This document shows, in pieces, positions 32,075 to 41,493 of a DNA stretch of 64,000 nt (within the stretch, counting starts at the first letter, position 1; each line of letters begins with the position of its first letter). The notes under the pieces were generated by a model. That model had not been told where the DNA came from, did no database searches, and saw only the letters and a program-made list of their open reading frames with translations. Origin of the DNA: Bacillota bacterium. GTDB taxonomy: Bacteria; Bacillota; Bacilli; Bacillales_A; Planococcaceae. The DNA is taken from positions 5,128 to 69,127 of the forward strand of contig JAEXYZ010000047.1 of the NCBI GenBank assembly GCA_023405135.1, read 5' to 3'. Made by a program: the position numbers and the translations under genes.

Positions 32075-33835
32075 TTATCCCCAAGCGTACCAATTATATT
32101 GTTCCGATTTTGATGATACTGCTAATCTAAATCCCGATGTAGTTACGTATAACTCTATTGAGTTAGATTGTGGGGCTTTATAAAAAGCTGTCTCATACAT
32201 ATTACGCCCTCCATCAAAACTCCCCACTAAACATGATTTAGAGTCAATTATACTTAAATATAAACAGCCCAAATATTTAGCGTTACTATTTTGCAACAAT
32301 ATTACTCTAGGTAAAAAATTTAACCCGCTAACTTCTACAATATAATACTTTTCATAATCGCTTGTATAAGCATTTGCAAACCAATATTGTGAACTACTTG
32401 AAGTAACAGAACCACTTGCGAATTTTGTGCCACCCATACTTTCAGGAGTAGCTGCTCCTGCCACCCCGAAAATTGATTTTCCACTAACGATATTAGCGGA
32501 AATTAAGTTACTATCTCCTTTTACATACCCGCTACCGTTGTGATAACCTGCAGGGATTGCTTGATTGCTAGTTGTTGGAGTTATAATTTTAGTTCCTTGA
32601 TTTGTCATTGTACCGGATTTACCCGCTATTGAGTAACCCGATAACACCTTTGAAGCATCAAACTCAACCTTTTTCACAATACCTTGCCCGTTATGGTAGC
32701 CTTGAGGGATTATGATATCTGATTGTCCAGGAGTAATCGTCACCGCACCATTATTTTTCATGGTACCAATTAAATCCCCTGCATCTGATACTGCTGTTTT
32801 CCCTTCCAACAAGTCTGCTTCGGTTGCTGTTCCACCTCCTCCCTCACCCTGTAAGATAAAATTTCCAGCGCTGTATCTTAATGAATAAATACCGCCAGCG
32901 TTTAATATTTTTACCTCTCCGCCGTTAGCTTTTTTGATTGGGATAGCACCTAAACCATTCACGTTAATATAAGTCGGTTCAGGTAGGCTGTCTGCGTTGA
33001 TTTTAACGACTAAACCCATACCTTCTTTGTATTCGTTTGGTGCAGGGTTTAATGTTACTGAATATACATTGCCGTTATTAGTCGTTTCTGCATATCCAGG
33101 GTGTGCTACATAGTCAGCTGTGTGTCTATCGATTTGATTTTGTAGATTTGCCGCAATATTCGTATCTAGTAAATCTTTAATAGATTCGAGCCATGCTTCA
33201 AAATCACTTTGTTCTAAGTTCATCCATTGGTCAAATTCTGCTCGCTTGGCATCCGACCATGTTTCAAAATCATTTTCATAATGTTCTTTTTGTTGAGATA
33301 TCCATGATTGGTATTGGTTAAATAATGTTGTCGTATCTACTTGGTCAACAGTACCGTGTACGATACCACATAGCTCATTGTTTAGTCTTAAATCAGTTAT
33401 GTTCGCTTGAGTTATTTGAGTGGCACCGTTATTAATGAATACGTCTGCCAATGCTAATTCGTATGCATCTGCATCACGTTGTAGTGCTGGTGGAGCCGGA
33501 TTGCTTGAAAATGTGCCTTTTTTTATGGCTATCTCAATTTGTCGAGATTGATGGTTTAATCGCATTACCACACGGTCAATTCGCTTTAATACACCATCTG
33601 CTATGTCGTGTTGCAACACATAATCACTGTCATTATTAATGTAGTAACCGTTAATCCAGCCTTTTCCTGGTTTTACTATGGTTGTCATATTGATACCTTC
33701 AATAACTTGTAATCCCGTGGCTGGATTAGGAAATACGCCGTTTGCAATGAAACTAGCAAAGTATTCTGCGAAAAATGCAGCGTTGTATCTCCTATCTCCA
33801 TTGACCGAGTTGAAAAAACCGCTTCTTATGGTCAT
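32075..33835 (-). CDS. Tail fibre / receptor-binding protein
   Basis: 586 residues. The N-terminal 250 residues (MTIRSGFFNSVNGDRRYNAA, then GWINGYYINND) match the fibre/baseplate proteins of Gram-positive phages. Helical stretch about 165-240. The middle contains two repeats of the type IIPQGYHNGQG and AIPAGYHNGSG. The C-terminal 130 residues are likely the receptor-binding head. It overlaps the Gp37-like gene by 4 bp. Confidence 0.8.
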   Translation of the reverse strand: MTIRSGFFNSVNGDRRYNAAFFAEYFASFIANGVFPNPATGLQVIEGINMTTIVKPGKGWINGYYINNDSDYVLQHDIADGVLKRIDRVVMRLNHQSRQIEIAIKKGTFSSNPAPPALQRDADAYELALADVFINNGATQITQANITDLRLNNELCGIVHGTVDQVDTTTLFNQYQSWISQQKEHYENDFETWSDAKRAEFDQWMNLEQSDFEAWLESIKDLLDTNIAANLQNQIDRHTADYVAHPGYAETTNNGNVYSVTLNPAPNEYKEGMGLVVKINADSLPEPTYINVNGLGAIPIKKANGGEVKILNAGGIYSLRYSAGNFILQGEGGGGTATEADLLEGKTAVSDAGDLIGTMKNNGAVTITPGQSDIIIPQGYHNGQGIVKKVEFDASKVLSGYSIAGKSGTMTNQGTKIITPTTSNQAIPAGYHNGSGYVKGDSNLISANIVSGKSIFGVAGAATPESMGGTKFASGSVTSSSSQYWFANAYTSDYEKYYIVEVSGLNFLPRVILLQNSNAKYLGCLYLSIIDSKSCLVGSFDGGRNMYETAFYKAPQSNSIELYVTTSGFRLAVSSKSEQYNWYAWG

Positions 33836-34944
33836 CGTTTCGCTCCTCTCTTTATTTTTTGTAAAAAGTTTGGAATAGCAGTACCAAACTCTAATTCCAA
33901 TGAATAGCCGCTTTTATTCCATATTTCTGTTGCTTTAACCACTCTCGAATGTGTAACAATTCCTAACTCATCATTTCGATTCGTGATTTTATCGCCAATA
34001 AAAAAATCAACACCGTACACATTTTGTGAGTCGACATTGATTTTACTTTCAAAACTTCTTACCCTTGGATATTCAGATAAATTTGTAAAAGCTGTATATG
34101 TCAAAACGTTAGTGTATTCTTCATCCGTCAATGTTATTTCATTTCCATTTTCATCTGTATAAGTCTTACTTAAACTTGTACCATCCACAAACAATTCTCG
34201 ACGATTAAAACCGCTGTTCGAATTGTTTACTGTTAGTGTTTTTTCAGCACCTTCGATAATTGCTGTATTTTTAAAGTCCGCTTTTTCATCTGTATATGAC
34301 TGTTTGTCTACGTTGTCAAATGACTTCGCAAAAATTATTTGTGGAAGAATTGTCTGTTCGGCACTTCTATCTTCACCCTGAAAAACGCTAAATACATATT
34401 TCTTTAATTCATGATTTAATAGTATTTCAAATGAAACTTCATATTTTTTGCATATTTCCCATAAAGCTTGATCTAAAGGATAATTAACAAATGTTTCATC
34501 TGCATTTATGTTAATGCCGGTATCTACACCCAACACTAAATTTGGGATAATCCTATTTGGATTTGAAGGAGTAATGCAATTATATTTAACAAATTGCTGC
34601 ATTACATATTCAATATTTCCTTTGAACCGCATTTGACCGTCCACAATACGCCAATTTGTCATCACCGATAAGGAACGAGCTTCAACGTGAATTGATGTTT
34701 TTGTTTCATCTGTATATTCAGCTAATTCTACATAATAACCACGATGGATATCGTTTGATTTTACAATGATTCGATCTTCATCAGCTAATAATAAACCAGC
34801 AATTTTTTCGTTACCTTCCACATCAATGATTAGTGGACTATGGTCATAGTATTGAGTTATGCATTGAATTTGTTCATAAATATCAATAACACCAAGCTTA
34901 TTGAAGTGAAGGTCGTACACATATAATTCAATTTCCTTTTGCAT
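33832..34944 (-). CDS. Gp37-like tail protein (tail-associated lysin/hub type)
   Basis: 370 residues resembling the siphovirus ReqiPepy6 Gp37-like family (starts MQKEIELYVYDLHF; KSNDIHRGYYVELAEY; VDFFIGDKITNRN). It follows the distal tail gene, so it is expected to form the baseplate hub to which the fibre attaches. No catalytic motif seen. Confidence 0.78.
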   Translation of the reverse strand: MQKEIELYVYDLHFNKLGVIDIYEQIQCITQYYDHSPLIIDVEGNEKIAGLLLADEDRIIVKSNDIHRGYYVELAEYTDETKTSIHVEARSLSVMTNWRIVDGQMRFKGNIEYVMQQFVKYNCITPSNPNRIIPNLVLGVDTGININADETFVNYPLDQALWEICKKYEVSFEILLNHELKKYVFSVFQGEDRSAEQTILPQIIFAKSFDNVDKQSYTDEKADFKNTAIIEGAEKTLTVNNSNSGFNRRELFVDGTSLSKTYTDENGNEITLTDEEYTNVLTYTAFTNLSEYPRVRSFESKINVDSQNVYGVDFFIGDKITNRNDELGIVTHSRVVKATEIWNKSGYSLELEFGTAIPNFLQKIKRGAKR

Positions 34945-34947
34945 ACG

Positions 34948-35841
34948 TTATACCCCCACAAATTTGTTAGTGAAATTCATTGATACTTCTAAGTTGTCCA
35001 ATCCGCTCTCTGCATCATAACGGAATAAATTATCTCCTGGCTCTAACTGCAACCATGTGGAATATAAATCGAACGCATTGAAAATATTTGTTCGTATATT
35101 GTTCCGAATAAGTGTTACCGACTTTTTACCACGATTTGTATTGACTTCAATTACATCTCCACCTTGCATTTCAAAATTAATTTGCATTTCGTCGTAAGTG
35201 TTAATATTTATTAACTTTGGTTTACTTACACTAGCAATCGCTTTAAAACGAACAATCATACCTGTGTCACTATCGCCACTGTTATAGACATTAGCAATCA
35301 ATGAAGGTGAACGATAACCCATTTCAATACCGCCTTCTACAATTTCAAGTGGAAATTCGAATGCACCAATCCATAAAGCAATATCAACACTCTGTCCATT
35401 CGCTTCATAAATGTTCGGATCATTACAACTAAATAGTGCAATAACTTTTTGCCAACTTTTGTTACAATTTTCGAAACCTTCCGGCATGTCAGGAACGGCT
35501 TCTAAGTTCAGATTGATGTAGTATGACGAACCGCCTTTTGTACTGAATTCCATTTTCATAGGATTATACTTTGGATTAAGTACTCGAATAATTTCTTTTC
35601 GCTTTTGTTCTGTCCAATTATCATCTCGACCTTTTTTATCTATATAAAAAGACATATCAACATCACGATTATTTAAGATTGTGCGTTGATATGTCGAACC
35701 GTCATTATTACTGCCACTATAACTTACATTTGCTTTTAACCCAGATAAATTAATGCCACTTAACAGCTTAAAGTAGCGACCAAACTCGATAAACTCGCCG
35801 TTTGCATTTGTAATTTTTACTTTGTTTTTATCAGTTATCAA
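34948..35841 (-). CDS. Distal tail (Dit) protein
   Basis: 297 residues with the pattern of Dit/phage tail family proteins (ITNANGEFIEFG, then KRKEIIRVLNPKYNPMKMEF, NKSWQKVIALFSCNDPNIY). It connects the tail tube to the baseplate. It lies between tape measure and hub genes, as is standard. Confidence 0.82.
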   Translation of the reverse strand: MITDKNKVKITNANGEFIEFGRYFKLLSGINLSGLKANVSYSGSNNDGSTYQRTILNNRDVDMSFYIDKKGRDDNWTEQKRKEIIRVLNPKYNPMKMEFSTKGGSSYYINLNLEAVPDMPEGFENCNKSWQKVIALFSCNDPNIYEANGQSVDIALWIGAFEFPLEIVEGGIEMGYRSPSLIANVYNSGDSDTGMIVRFKAIASVSKPKLININTYDEMQINFEMQGGDVIEVNTNRGKKSVTLIRNNIRTNIFNAFDLYSTWLQLEPGDNLFRYDAESGLDNLEVSMNFTNKFVGV

Positions 35842-35853
35842 GTCGCCACCTCC

Positions 35854-38745
35854 TTAGTTGTATTTAAGCGCTAAACGTCTTAAAGTTCTTTCGATAGCAA
35901 TATCATTATTCGATACTCCATAATTGTTGATAACTGGAGCAAATGTACGACTGTTATTCACAGAATTATTAACATACGATACATTCCCTTGCGCTAAGCG
36001 ATTAGCGTTATAATTTAACATTTCTTGAGCGTTAATAACTGAATCTGCAAGCTTTGCAGACATAGAATATACTTTTTCAATCATTTTTTCCATACCGATA
36101 ACGAGACCTTCACCAATATTCACACCGTAACTCATTGTGACACGAGATGGACTGTGAATATCCAATGCCTTCATAATTGTTTCTTTTATGCCTTCCGCAA
36201 TTTCTTTCACTTTTCTCCAAACCGCCTCAGCCATCGATCCAATACCATCAATTAGTCCTTGGATAATGTCCTTACCAATCTGGAATAAATCGATGTTTTC
36301 AAAAAACCTTTGTGCTTCATTCCATAAATCCTCAATAGTAGTTTTTACTAATTGCATCTTTTCGGTTACTGCATTTTTAAGTTCAGCGAATTTATTTGTA
36401 ACCGTAGTGACAATATTCGCTACAGTATCTCTTACAAAAGTTTTTATGTTATTCCAAATCGTACTAATCGAATTTTTTACTGTAGTAAATACTGTTGAAG
36501 TTGTATTTTTGATATTATCCCAAGTAGTCGTGATATATCCTGAAATAGCTTCCAAAACTCCTGAAAAAATATTTTGAATTGCTTCCCAAATACTTAAAAG
36601 AGCATTCTTGGTGTTTTCCCAGATCTGTTCGGTATGTTTTTTAGCATCTTCCCAATTCCCAGTTAATAAATCTATGATAATTAATAAAGCACCCAAGAAC
36701 ACATTTTTAATTAATTCCCAAACTGCTTCAAAGTATTGTTTAATACCGTCCCAAACTAGCCTGATGCCTTCGCCCATCGAATTCCAATATATTTCCATAG
36801 TTTGTTTAATGATTTCTACGACTGTATTAAAGATATTTTTGATACCTTCCCAAACTGTGGAGAAGAATGTACTGATTCCGTTCCATACAACTTCTGTTAT
36901 TGTTTTAACTTCTTCCCATTTAGTTATTAGGTAATCTGATATAGCGCTAAAAACGATTGTGGCAGCTTCCTTAATACCTTCCCATATACCTTTTAAAAAC
37001 GCCGATACTTCGTCCCAATTTTTATACAGAGCTACGCCGATTGCAATAAGTCCAGTAATTGCGGCCACTACAATTCCAATCGGTCCACTCAATGCTGATA
37101 TAACTGCTTCAAATACCGTGGCCGCGGCGCCACCACTTGTAAACAGTGGTATCAGTGCTCCGAGCGCCGATACGATTTGTCCGAAAATAATAAGTGCCGG
37201 ACCTATTGCAACAGCTAGTGCGCCAAAAATAAGTATCATTTGTTGGACAAATGGACTTAATTCCGCAAACCAATTAGCAACTGATTCAAGCGCACCTGCT
37301 ATTTTCGGCAACCATTGTTCGGCTAAATCAAGCAAAGTGTTACCGAGCGGTTCTAATGAAGAAGCAGCAGTTCGAGTGAATGATTCCCAACGTTGTCCAA
37401 ATGTTTGTTCGACCGCGTCACTGGCTTTTTGTGTTGCTCCCTCAAAGCCTTCCATTGCTTCTTTGCTACCAAGCATGGCGTACATGGCTTTGGATTCGAG
37501 ATCTTCCCACTTTGTACCGAACAAGCTAACCCCGACTTGGTTCGCCATAACTTGATCATCCATGCTTTTGAGTTCTCCGACTACCGCATAAGCTACATCA
37601 GCTACGGTAGCTTTCCCGTCAAGAAAATCTTTCCATACTTTTTGTGTTTCGTTGCTCAATTCCGCAAATGCATCGCTAGTCGTTTTGGAGCCGTCTTTCA
37701 CACGAATCTGGAATTCTTTCATCACATCATTCAAATAGTCCAGATTGTAAACTCCGGATTGTACACCACGTTCCAAAACACCGAACATTTCTTCAGCACT
37801 GAAACCCATTTGCGACCATAACGGAACATATTCGGACAAATTATCGAATAACTCGTTAGAAAAATTCATACCGCGTTGTGCGCCAGCCGTCATCAAGTCA
37901 AACGCTTCATCTGCAGAAAGTCCGAAACCTTCCATCAGATTGTTTGCTGCGCGAGTCACTTCATTTACGTCTGAATCAAATGTTTTTGCCAATAACAAAG
38001 CATTTTTTGTCACTTTTTCGACTTCGCCATCGTCCAAATTGTGCATATTCTGCTTCACTCGAACAAGCGCATTTGTAACTTCATCGAGTGATTCACCGAA
38101 TCCTGCCTTCCACACGTTTTTAGCTTTTTCTTCGAGTTTTGCAGCTTCTTCTGCCGTTAATCCTAAAGCCGCTTGTATTTGTCCTGCAGCATTATCAAAT
38201 TGTGCTGCCGCCATGCCGGCACCTATTCCGGCAGCGCCAATCGCAGCAGAAACTTTTGACATATTTTCTCCGACGTTCTTTATTTTTTCGCCGGTTTCTT
38301 TCGCACTTTCACTGACTTCTTCGAGTTTTTGTTTAACTTTATCTAATGCACTTGTATCAGCTTGGGAATCGATTTTGACTTTTATATCTTCTGCTTGTTG
38401 CCGAAAAGCCTTTAATTTACCTTCCGTTATTTCGATTTCGCGCTGGAATTGACGATATGTTTGTGCATCGATTTCTCCGGATTGAAACTGACGATCTACT
38501 TCCGCTTGTGCTTGTTTGAGTGCATTTAATTTTGTTTCTGTATTCTTGATTGCATCCTGGAGTACATCAAATTTTTGTTTGAGCAGTGTTGTATTTTCCG
38601 GGTCAAACTTCAAAGCGCGATTAATTTGATTTAGTTCTTTACTGGTATTCCGAGATGCTTTGTCTACTTCTTTAAGTGCCTTCTCAAGTGGAGCAGCGTC
38701 CCCGGAAAGTTCTATTGTAATCCCTTTAATTTTCCCGTTCGCCAT
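35854..38745 (-). CDS. Tape measure protein
   Basis: 963 residues. A coiled-coil N-terminus (about 1-160) leads into the TMP core (NLMEGFGLSADEAFDLMTAG). Hydrophobic helices lie near 500-575, followed by Trp-containing repeats (NWDEVSAFLKGIWEGIKEA, WNGISTFFSTVWEGIKNIF, WNSMGEGIRLVWDGIKQYF) and a C-terminal domain containing IHSPSRVTMSYG. The length sets a tail of roughly 140 nm by the usual 1.5 A per residue rule. Confidence 0.93.
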   Translation of the reverse strand: MANGKIKGITIELSGDAAPLEKALKEVDKASRNTSKELNQINRALKFDPENTTLLKQKFDVLQDAIKNTETKLNALKQAQAEVDRQFQSGEIDAQTYRQFQREIEITEGKLKAFRQQAEDIKVKIDSQADTSALDKVKQKLEEVSESAKETGEKIKNVGENMSKVSAAIGAAGIGAGMAAAQFDNAAGQIQAALGLTAEEAAKLEEKAKNVWKAGFGESLDEVTNALVRVKQNMHNLDDGEVEKVTKNALLLAKTFDSDVNEVTRAANNLMEGFGLSADEAFDLMTAGAQRGMNFSNELFDNLSEYVPLWSQMGFSAEEMFGVLERGVQSGVYNLDYLNDVMKEFQIRVKDGSKTTSDAFAELSNETQKVWKDFLDGKATVADVAYAVVGELKSMDDQVMANQVGVSLFGTKWEDLESKAMYAMLGSKEAMEGFEGATQKASDAVEQTFGQRWESFTRTAASSLEPLGNTLLDLAEQWLPKIAGALESVANWFAELSPFVQQMILIFGALAVAIGPALIIFGQIVSALGALIPLFTSGGAAATVFEAVISALSGPIGIVVAAITGLIAIGVALYKNWDEVSAFLKGIWEGIKEAATIVFSAISDYLITKWEEVKTITEVVWNGISTFFSTVWEGIKNIFNTVVEIIKQTMEIYWNSMGEGIRLVWDGIKQYFEAVWELIKNVFLGALLIIIDLLTGNWEDAKKHTEQIWENTKNALLSIWEAIQNIFSGVLEAISGYITTTWDNIKNTTSTVFTTVKNSISTIWNNIKTFVRDTVANIVTTVTNKFAELKNAVTEKMQLVKTTIEDLWNEAQRFFENIDLFQIGKDIIQGLIDGIGSMAEAVWRKVKEIAEGIKETIMKALDIHSPSRVTMSYGVNIGEGLVIGMEKMIEKVYSMSAKLADSVINAQEMLNYNANRLAQGNVSYVNNSVNNSRTFAPVINNYGVSNNDIAIERTLRRLALKYN

Positions 38746-38776
38746 ACTTTCACCTGCCTTTTTTTAATAAAATAAA

Positions 38777-38805
38777 AGCCCTCCACAGATTGATTGTGGA
38801 AGGCT
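38777..38805 (-). terminator. Hairpin overlapping the gpT stop
   Basis: AGCC(C)TCCACA pairs with TGTGGA(A)GGCT across a 6-nt loop, between the tail chaperone and tape measure genes. It may be a weak terminator or processing site lowering tape-measure expression. It is similar to the hairpin at 31211. Confidence 0.55.
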
Positions 38806-39315
38806 ATACATAACTTGGCGCTTCATCAGCATATTGAATAACTTTATTTTGTTTAGCTGCTTCTGGATTTTTATACTCCGCATATTCATCAATGTAATTG
38901 AAAACCATATCGACAGTCATATTTTCTAAATCTTCTTTAGTTAATTCGCATATTTTGCACATTGCATAATAACGCGCTGTTGTTAGCGTTTTGTCGCTTT
39001 TTGCGCCTTCGTCTTCAGCTTTCCCTGCGGGAATAATTTTTCAAACAATTCTTTTACTTCTTCTAAGCAGTGTAAAATAGGCATAGAATCAAAGGATGCA
39101 AACCATTCATCTGGCGGCAGAATATCTTTGTCAGCTGCTTTCGCGCAAGTCCATAAAAAATTGTTAAATAATGAAAGATTGATGTTTTTTGATTTGTTCA
39201 TTTTTTCGATTTCTACAAATAAATCTTCGCCAAATTGTGCATAGTACATATTCGGTATATTTCCATGCACGTTTAATCTGATTTCACGCCCTTCAATAAT
39301 AACAACCTTTTCCAT
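38804..39315 (-). CDS. Tail assembly chaperone fusion gpGT (-1 frameshift)
   Basis: A -1 frameshift at GGGAAAG (39025-39019 on the minus strand) extends the 110-aa chaperone. The shifted frame continues GKAEDEGAKSDKTLTTARYY and on to YADEAPSYV, stopping at 38804, for 170 residues in total. The slippery heptamer is in the right register (G GGA AAG) and identical to the one in lambda gpG-T. The position between major tail protein and tape measure is where G/GT genes always lie. The fusion recruits tail-tube subunits to the tape measure. Confidence 0.82.
38983..39315 (-). CDS. Tail assembly chaperone gpG
   Basis: 110 residues, the zero-frame product upstream of the tape measure gene (starts MEKVVIIEGREIRLNV; NNFLWTCAKAADKDILPP). 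It ends 13 codons after the slippery site. It acts with the frameshifted gpGT product in tail assembly and is not part of the virion. Confidence 0.82.
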   Translation of the reverse strand: MEKVVIIEGREIRLNVHGNIPNMYYAQFGEDLFVEIEKMNKSKNINLSLFNNFLWTCAKAADKDILPPDEWFASFDSMPILHCLEEVKELFEKLFPQGKLKTKAQKATKR

Positions 39316-39365
39316 TTATTTCCCTCCGCATTCAAAATAAAATGAAGCGAGCTAAAAGCCGCCCT

Positions 39366-39938
39366 TTAAAATCCGTTAGTTACTGGTGGTTCTTTCACTT
39401 CGTCAAACCATGTGGATGTTACTTCACTATTTGTTGATTTTGATTCAACAAAATAACGCCATACGCCATCAGAAGCACGTGGCATGAATTTACCGCTAAT
39501 CGTTGGCGTTTGGAAGTTAGTTGAGCCTTGTTTTGTTTGATTTTCTTCTGATGGCAGTGTAAATTTTCCCTTGTATAGCCAAACAAATTTACTGCCGCGA
39601 CCTCCCGAAAATGGAAGCTCATATCCAAACGCAAGATATGGTGCCGAATCACTCGCTTTATCAACAATACCACCGTTAGCATCTAATGTTTTACCGAAAA
39701 TATAAGCATAATCTTCGTTATCTAATTCATTTACGCCAAATTCAACATCAACACCAGAAAGTGCTTCTTCCACCTCTTGAAGCTGATCGTCACCATATAA
39801 TTCAGCGGTCTCATAATTTGGTGAGATTTTGACAGTCATTGCAGGCTTCAATTTACGTGGAGTATCATACGTTGTTCCGTTCTCATCATCTGACAAAACT
39901 TTTGCTACATAAATGTTTTTTAAACCGACTTTTGCCAT
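39366..39938 (-). CDS. Major tail (tube) protein
   Basis: 190 residues with the pattern of phi13-type/HK97 major tail proteins (KVGLKNIYVAKVLSDD, TVKISPNYETAELYGDD, GVDVEFGVNELDNEDYAY). It polymerises into the tail tube. It lies between the tail terminator and the chaperone genes, 50 bp from gpG. Confidence 0.88.
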   Translation of the reverse strand: MAKVGLKNIYVAKVLSDDENGTTYDTPRKLKPAMTVKISPNYETAELYGDDQLQEVEEALSGVDVEFGVNELDNEDYAYIFGKTLDANGGIVDKASDSAPYLAFGYELPFSGGRGSKFVWLYKGKFTLPSEENQTKQGSTNFQTPTISGKFMPRASDGVWRYFVESKSTNSEVTSTWFDEVKEPPVTNGF

Positions 39939-39951
39939 TCTTATTTCCTCC

Positions 39952-40272
39952 TTAGATTAATTGAATTGAAAAAACACACTGAAAAACTCCCTCGGTTTCT
40001 ATGTAGCTCTCTACATAATCCCAAGGAAGTTCGTTGTCTTTGAGAAATTGTTTTATTTTGTTTTCAGCAGTTAAATTTTTTGTTTCAGTATACAATTCGA
40101 TGTCCACATTTATCGCTTCATCCACAACGGTATTATCACCAGTCAATGTGTCAGAATCGATGACACGATAACAAATAAACGGCGGTGTTTGTGCTGATTT
40201 AAAATGCGAGTAAGCGACTGGATAACCTAGTGACTTCAAACCTTGCGCTAAATCGGTGAGTGAATGAATCAT
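39952..40272 (-). CDS. Tail terminator / tail completion protein
   Basis: 106 residues (MIHSLTDLAQGLKSLGYPV, then TPPFICYRVIDSDTL, then INVDIELYTETKN), resembling the short tail-completion proteins before the major tail gene. It caps the tube at the head end. It overlaps the gp10-like gene by 4 bp. Confidence 0.7.
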   Translation of the reverse strand: MIHSLTDLAQGLKSLGYPVAYSHFKSAQTPPFICYRVIDSDTLTGDNTVVDEAINVDIELYTETKNLTAENKIKQFLKDNELPWDYVESYIETEGVFQCVFSIQLI

Positions 40273-40619
40273 CCTTTCACCGCCTTTTCGATTTCTTTCA
40301 CAAATTCTTCCACAATCTGCTCTTCAACCGGCGCAATATGGACTCTAGCTGGAACGCGCCCGCCACCGACTTTGGCGTGTCCTTTTTCGAGAAGATGGGT
40401 TAACTGATATTTTTTATTTTTGATGATATAACCGCCTTTTGTTTTAACTCGGCCCCAACCTCTTGCATATTCTCCGGTTTTCTTAGGGCTTTTCTCCTTT
40501 AATAACTTAACTCCTTTTTTGGAAATTTCATCTGCTGATTTTTCTACCTTTTCAACAACATCATCTGTGTATTCCCGAAGAGCGCTCATAATTTCCTTCG
40601 TTAGATCTATTTCACCCAT
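40269..40619 (-). CDS. HK97 gp10-like head-tail protein
   Basis: 116 residues. Positively charged helical N-terminus (EKVEKSADEISKKGVKLLKEKSPK) then TGEYARGWGRVK and THLLEKGHAKVGGGRVPA, the classical gp10 signature. Start 40619 (MGEIDL) is preferred over 40640, which overlaps the upstream gene. Confidence 0.82.
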   Translation of the reverse strand: MGEIDLTKEIMSALREYTDDVVEKVEKSADEISKKGVKLLKEKSPKKTGEYARGWGRVKTKGGYIIKNKKYQLTHLLEKGHAKVGGGRVPARVHIAPVEEQIVEEFVKEIEKAVKG

Positions 40620-40620
40620 T

Positions 40621-41004
40621 CTACAACCGCCCTTCCGCAACGATTGTGAAAGTTTTATTCATTTCATCATCGTTAATTAAACTTTTTACATCGTAAATAA
40701 CGCCTTTGTAATGAATTTCGAAGGACGTCTTTTGCTCAGCAAATATATCACGTAAAAATTTTGAATAAAGAATCACAAAGCGGACAGTATTCACGCTTGA
40801 AGTGTCGGCATTAACAATCTCACTACCTTTTAATGTTTTAATCATTGCCCAGCGCTTAGTTACTTCCTCATACATTTCAATTTCTTGCATTAATTCATCA
40901 ACAATTATGGAACGTTTCCAAATGGAAATTCTATGCCGAAAAGCGCCGGTATTATAATTCGAATTATATTTATTCTGATTCATTAGAATCGCTACTTTCA
41001 TCAA
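40621..41004 (-). CDS. Head-tail adaptor / head closure protein
   Basis: 127 residues matching the SPP1 gp16-like adaptor group (FRHRISIWKRSIIVDELMQE, then YEEVTKRWAMIKTLKGSEI). It seals the connector after packaging. It overlaps the gp6-like gene by 35 bp; an internal start at 40983 would reduce the overlap to 14 bp. Confidence 0.78.
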   Translation of the reverse strand: MMKVAILMNQNKYNSNYNTGAFRHRISIWKRSIIVDELMQEIEMYEEVTKRWAMIKTLKGSEIVNADTSSVNTVRFVILYSKFLRDIFAEQKTSFEIHYKGVIYDVKSLINDDEMNKTFTIVAEGRL

Positions 41005-41266
41005 GCGCCTTCTTTATGGCCAAACTATTAATCTGAGACAGAAAATTCGTGTCAAAATATTCGAGTGCATCGTTATAAACATAGCGCGCCCGCTCAAACA
41101 CTAACTCTTTAAATCGACTGTCCGAAAAGTCATAGTCTCCGCATTTTTCGCGCAAATCATAATATGACGCTTCGAGAATATTTTTCAAATTTCCCTCTTC
41201 ATCATCGTCCAAGTGCATGCGCAACATAAATTCTTCCACAATCGATTGAGTGATAACTTCTTCCAT
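40970..41266 (-). CDS. Head-tail connector (gp6-like)
   Basis: 98 residues, all helical and acidic, as in phage gp6 DNA-packaging/connector proteins (NILEASYYDLREKCGDYDF, then FERARYVYNDALEYFDTNF). It attaches to the portal ring. Confidence 0.78.
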   Translation of the reverse strand: MEEVITQSIVEEFMLRMHLDDDEEGNLKNILEASYYDLREKCGDYDFSDSRFKELVFERARYVYNDALEYFDTNFLSQINSLAIKKALDESSDSNESE

Positions 41267-41272
41267 TCGTTA

Positions 41273-41452
41273 TCACTCCATTTCTTCCTTCACTTCTTCA
41301 ATATAAACCTTACCGTATCTATTCTTTCCTTCAGCCAATTCTGTGATGCGTTTTTTTGTCGCTTTTGCCCCCTCGTGTGGATAAATATCACCAACATCGT
41401 AAATATGGCTGTCTTTGTCTTTGAATCGCCGGACAACTACATACTTAGTCAT
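41273..41452 (-). CDS. Small basic late protein
   Basis: 59 residues (starts MTKYVVVRRFKDKDS, then YDVGDIYPHEGAKATKKRI, ends VYIEEVKEEME) with GGAGGGG upstream. Similar small proteins are found between capsid and connector genes in other siphophages and sometimes have SH3-like or Rho-N-like folds. Function unknown. Confidence 0.65.
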   Translation of the reverse strand: MTKYVVVRRFKDKDSHIYDVGDIYPHEGAKATKKRITELAEGKNRYGKVYIEEVKEEME

Positions 41453-41493
41453 TTTCGCCCCTCCTTACATATAGAAAAGAAACCCCTTAAAAA

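Noticed and set aside
36188..38452. Several long plus-strand open frames opposite the tape measure gene
   Set aside because: They have no ribosome-binding sites, unnatural composition, and lie fully antisense to a clear gene.
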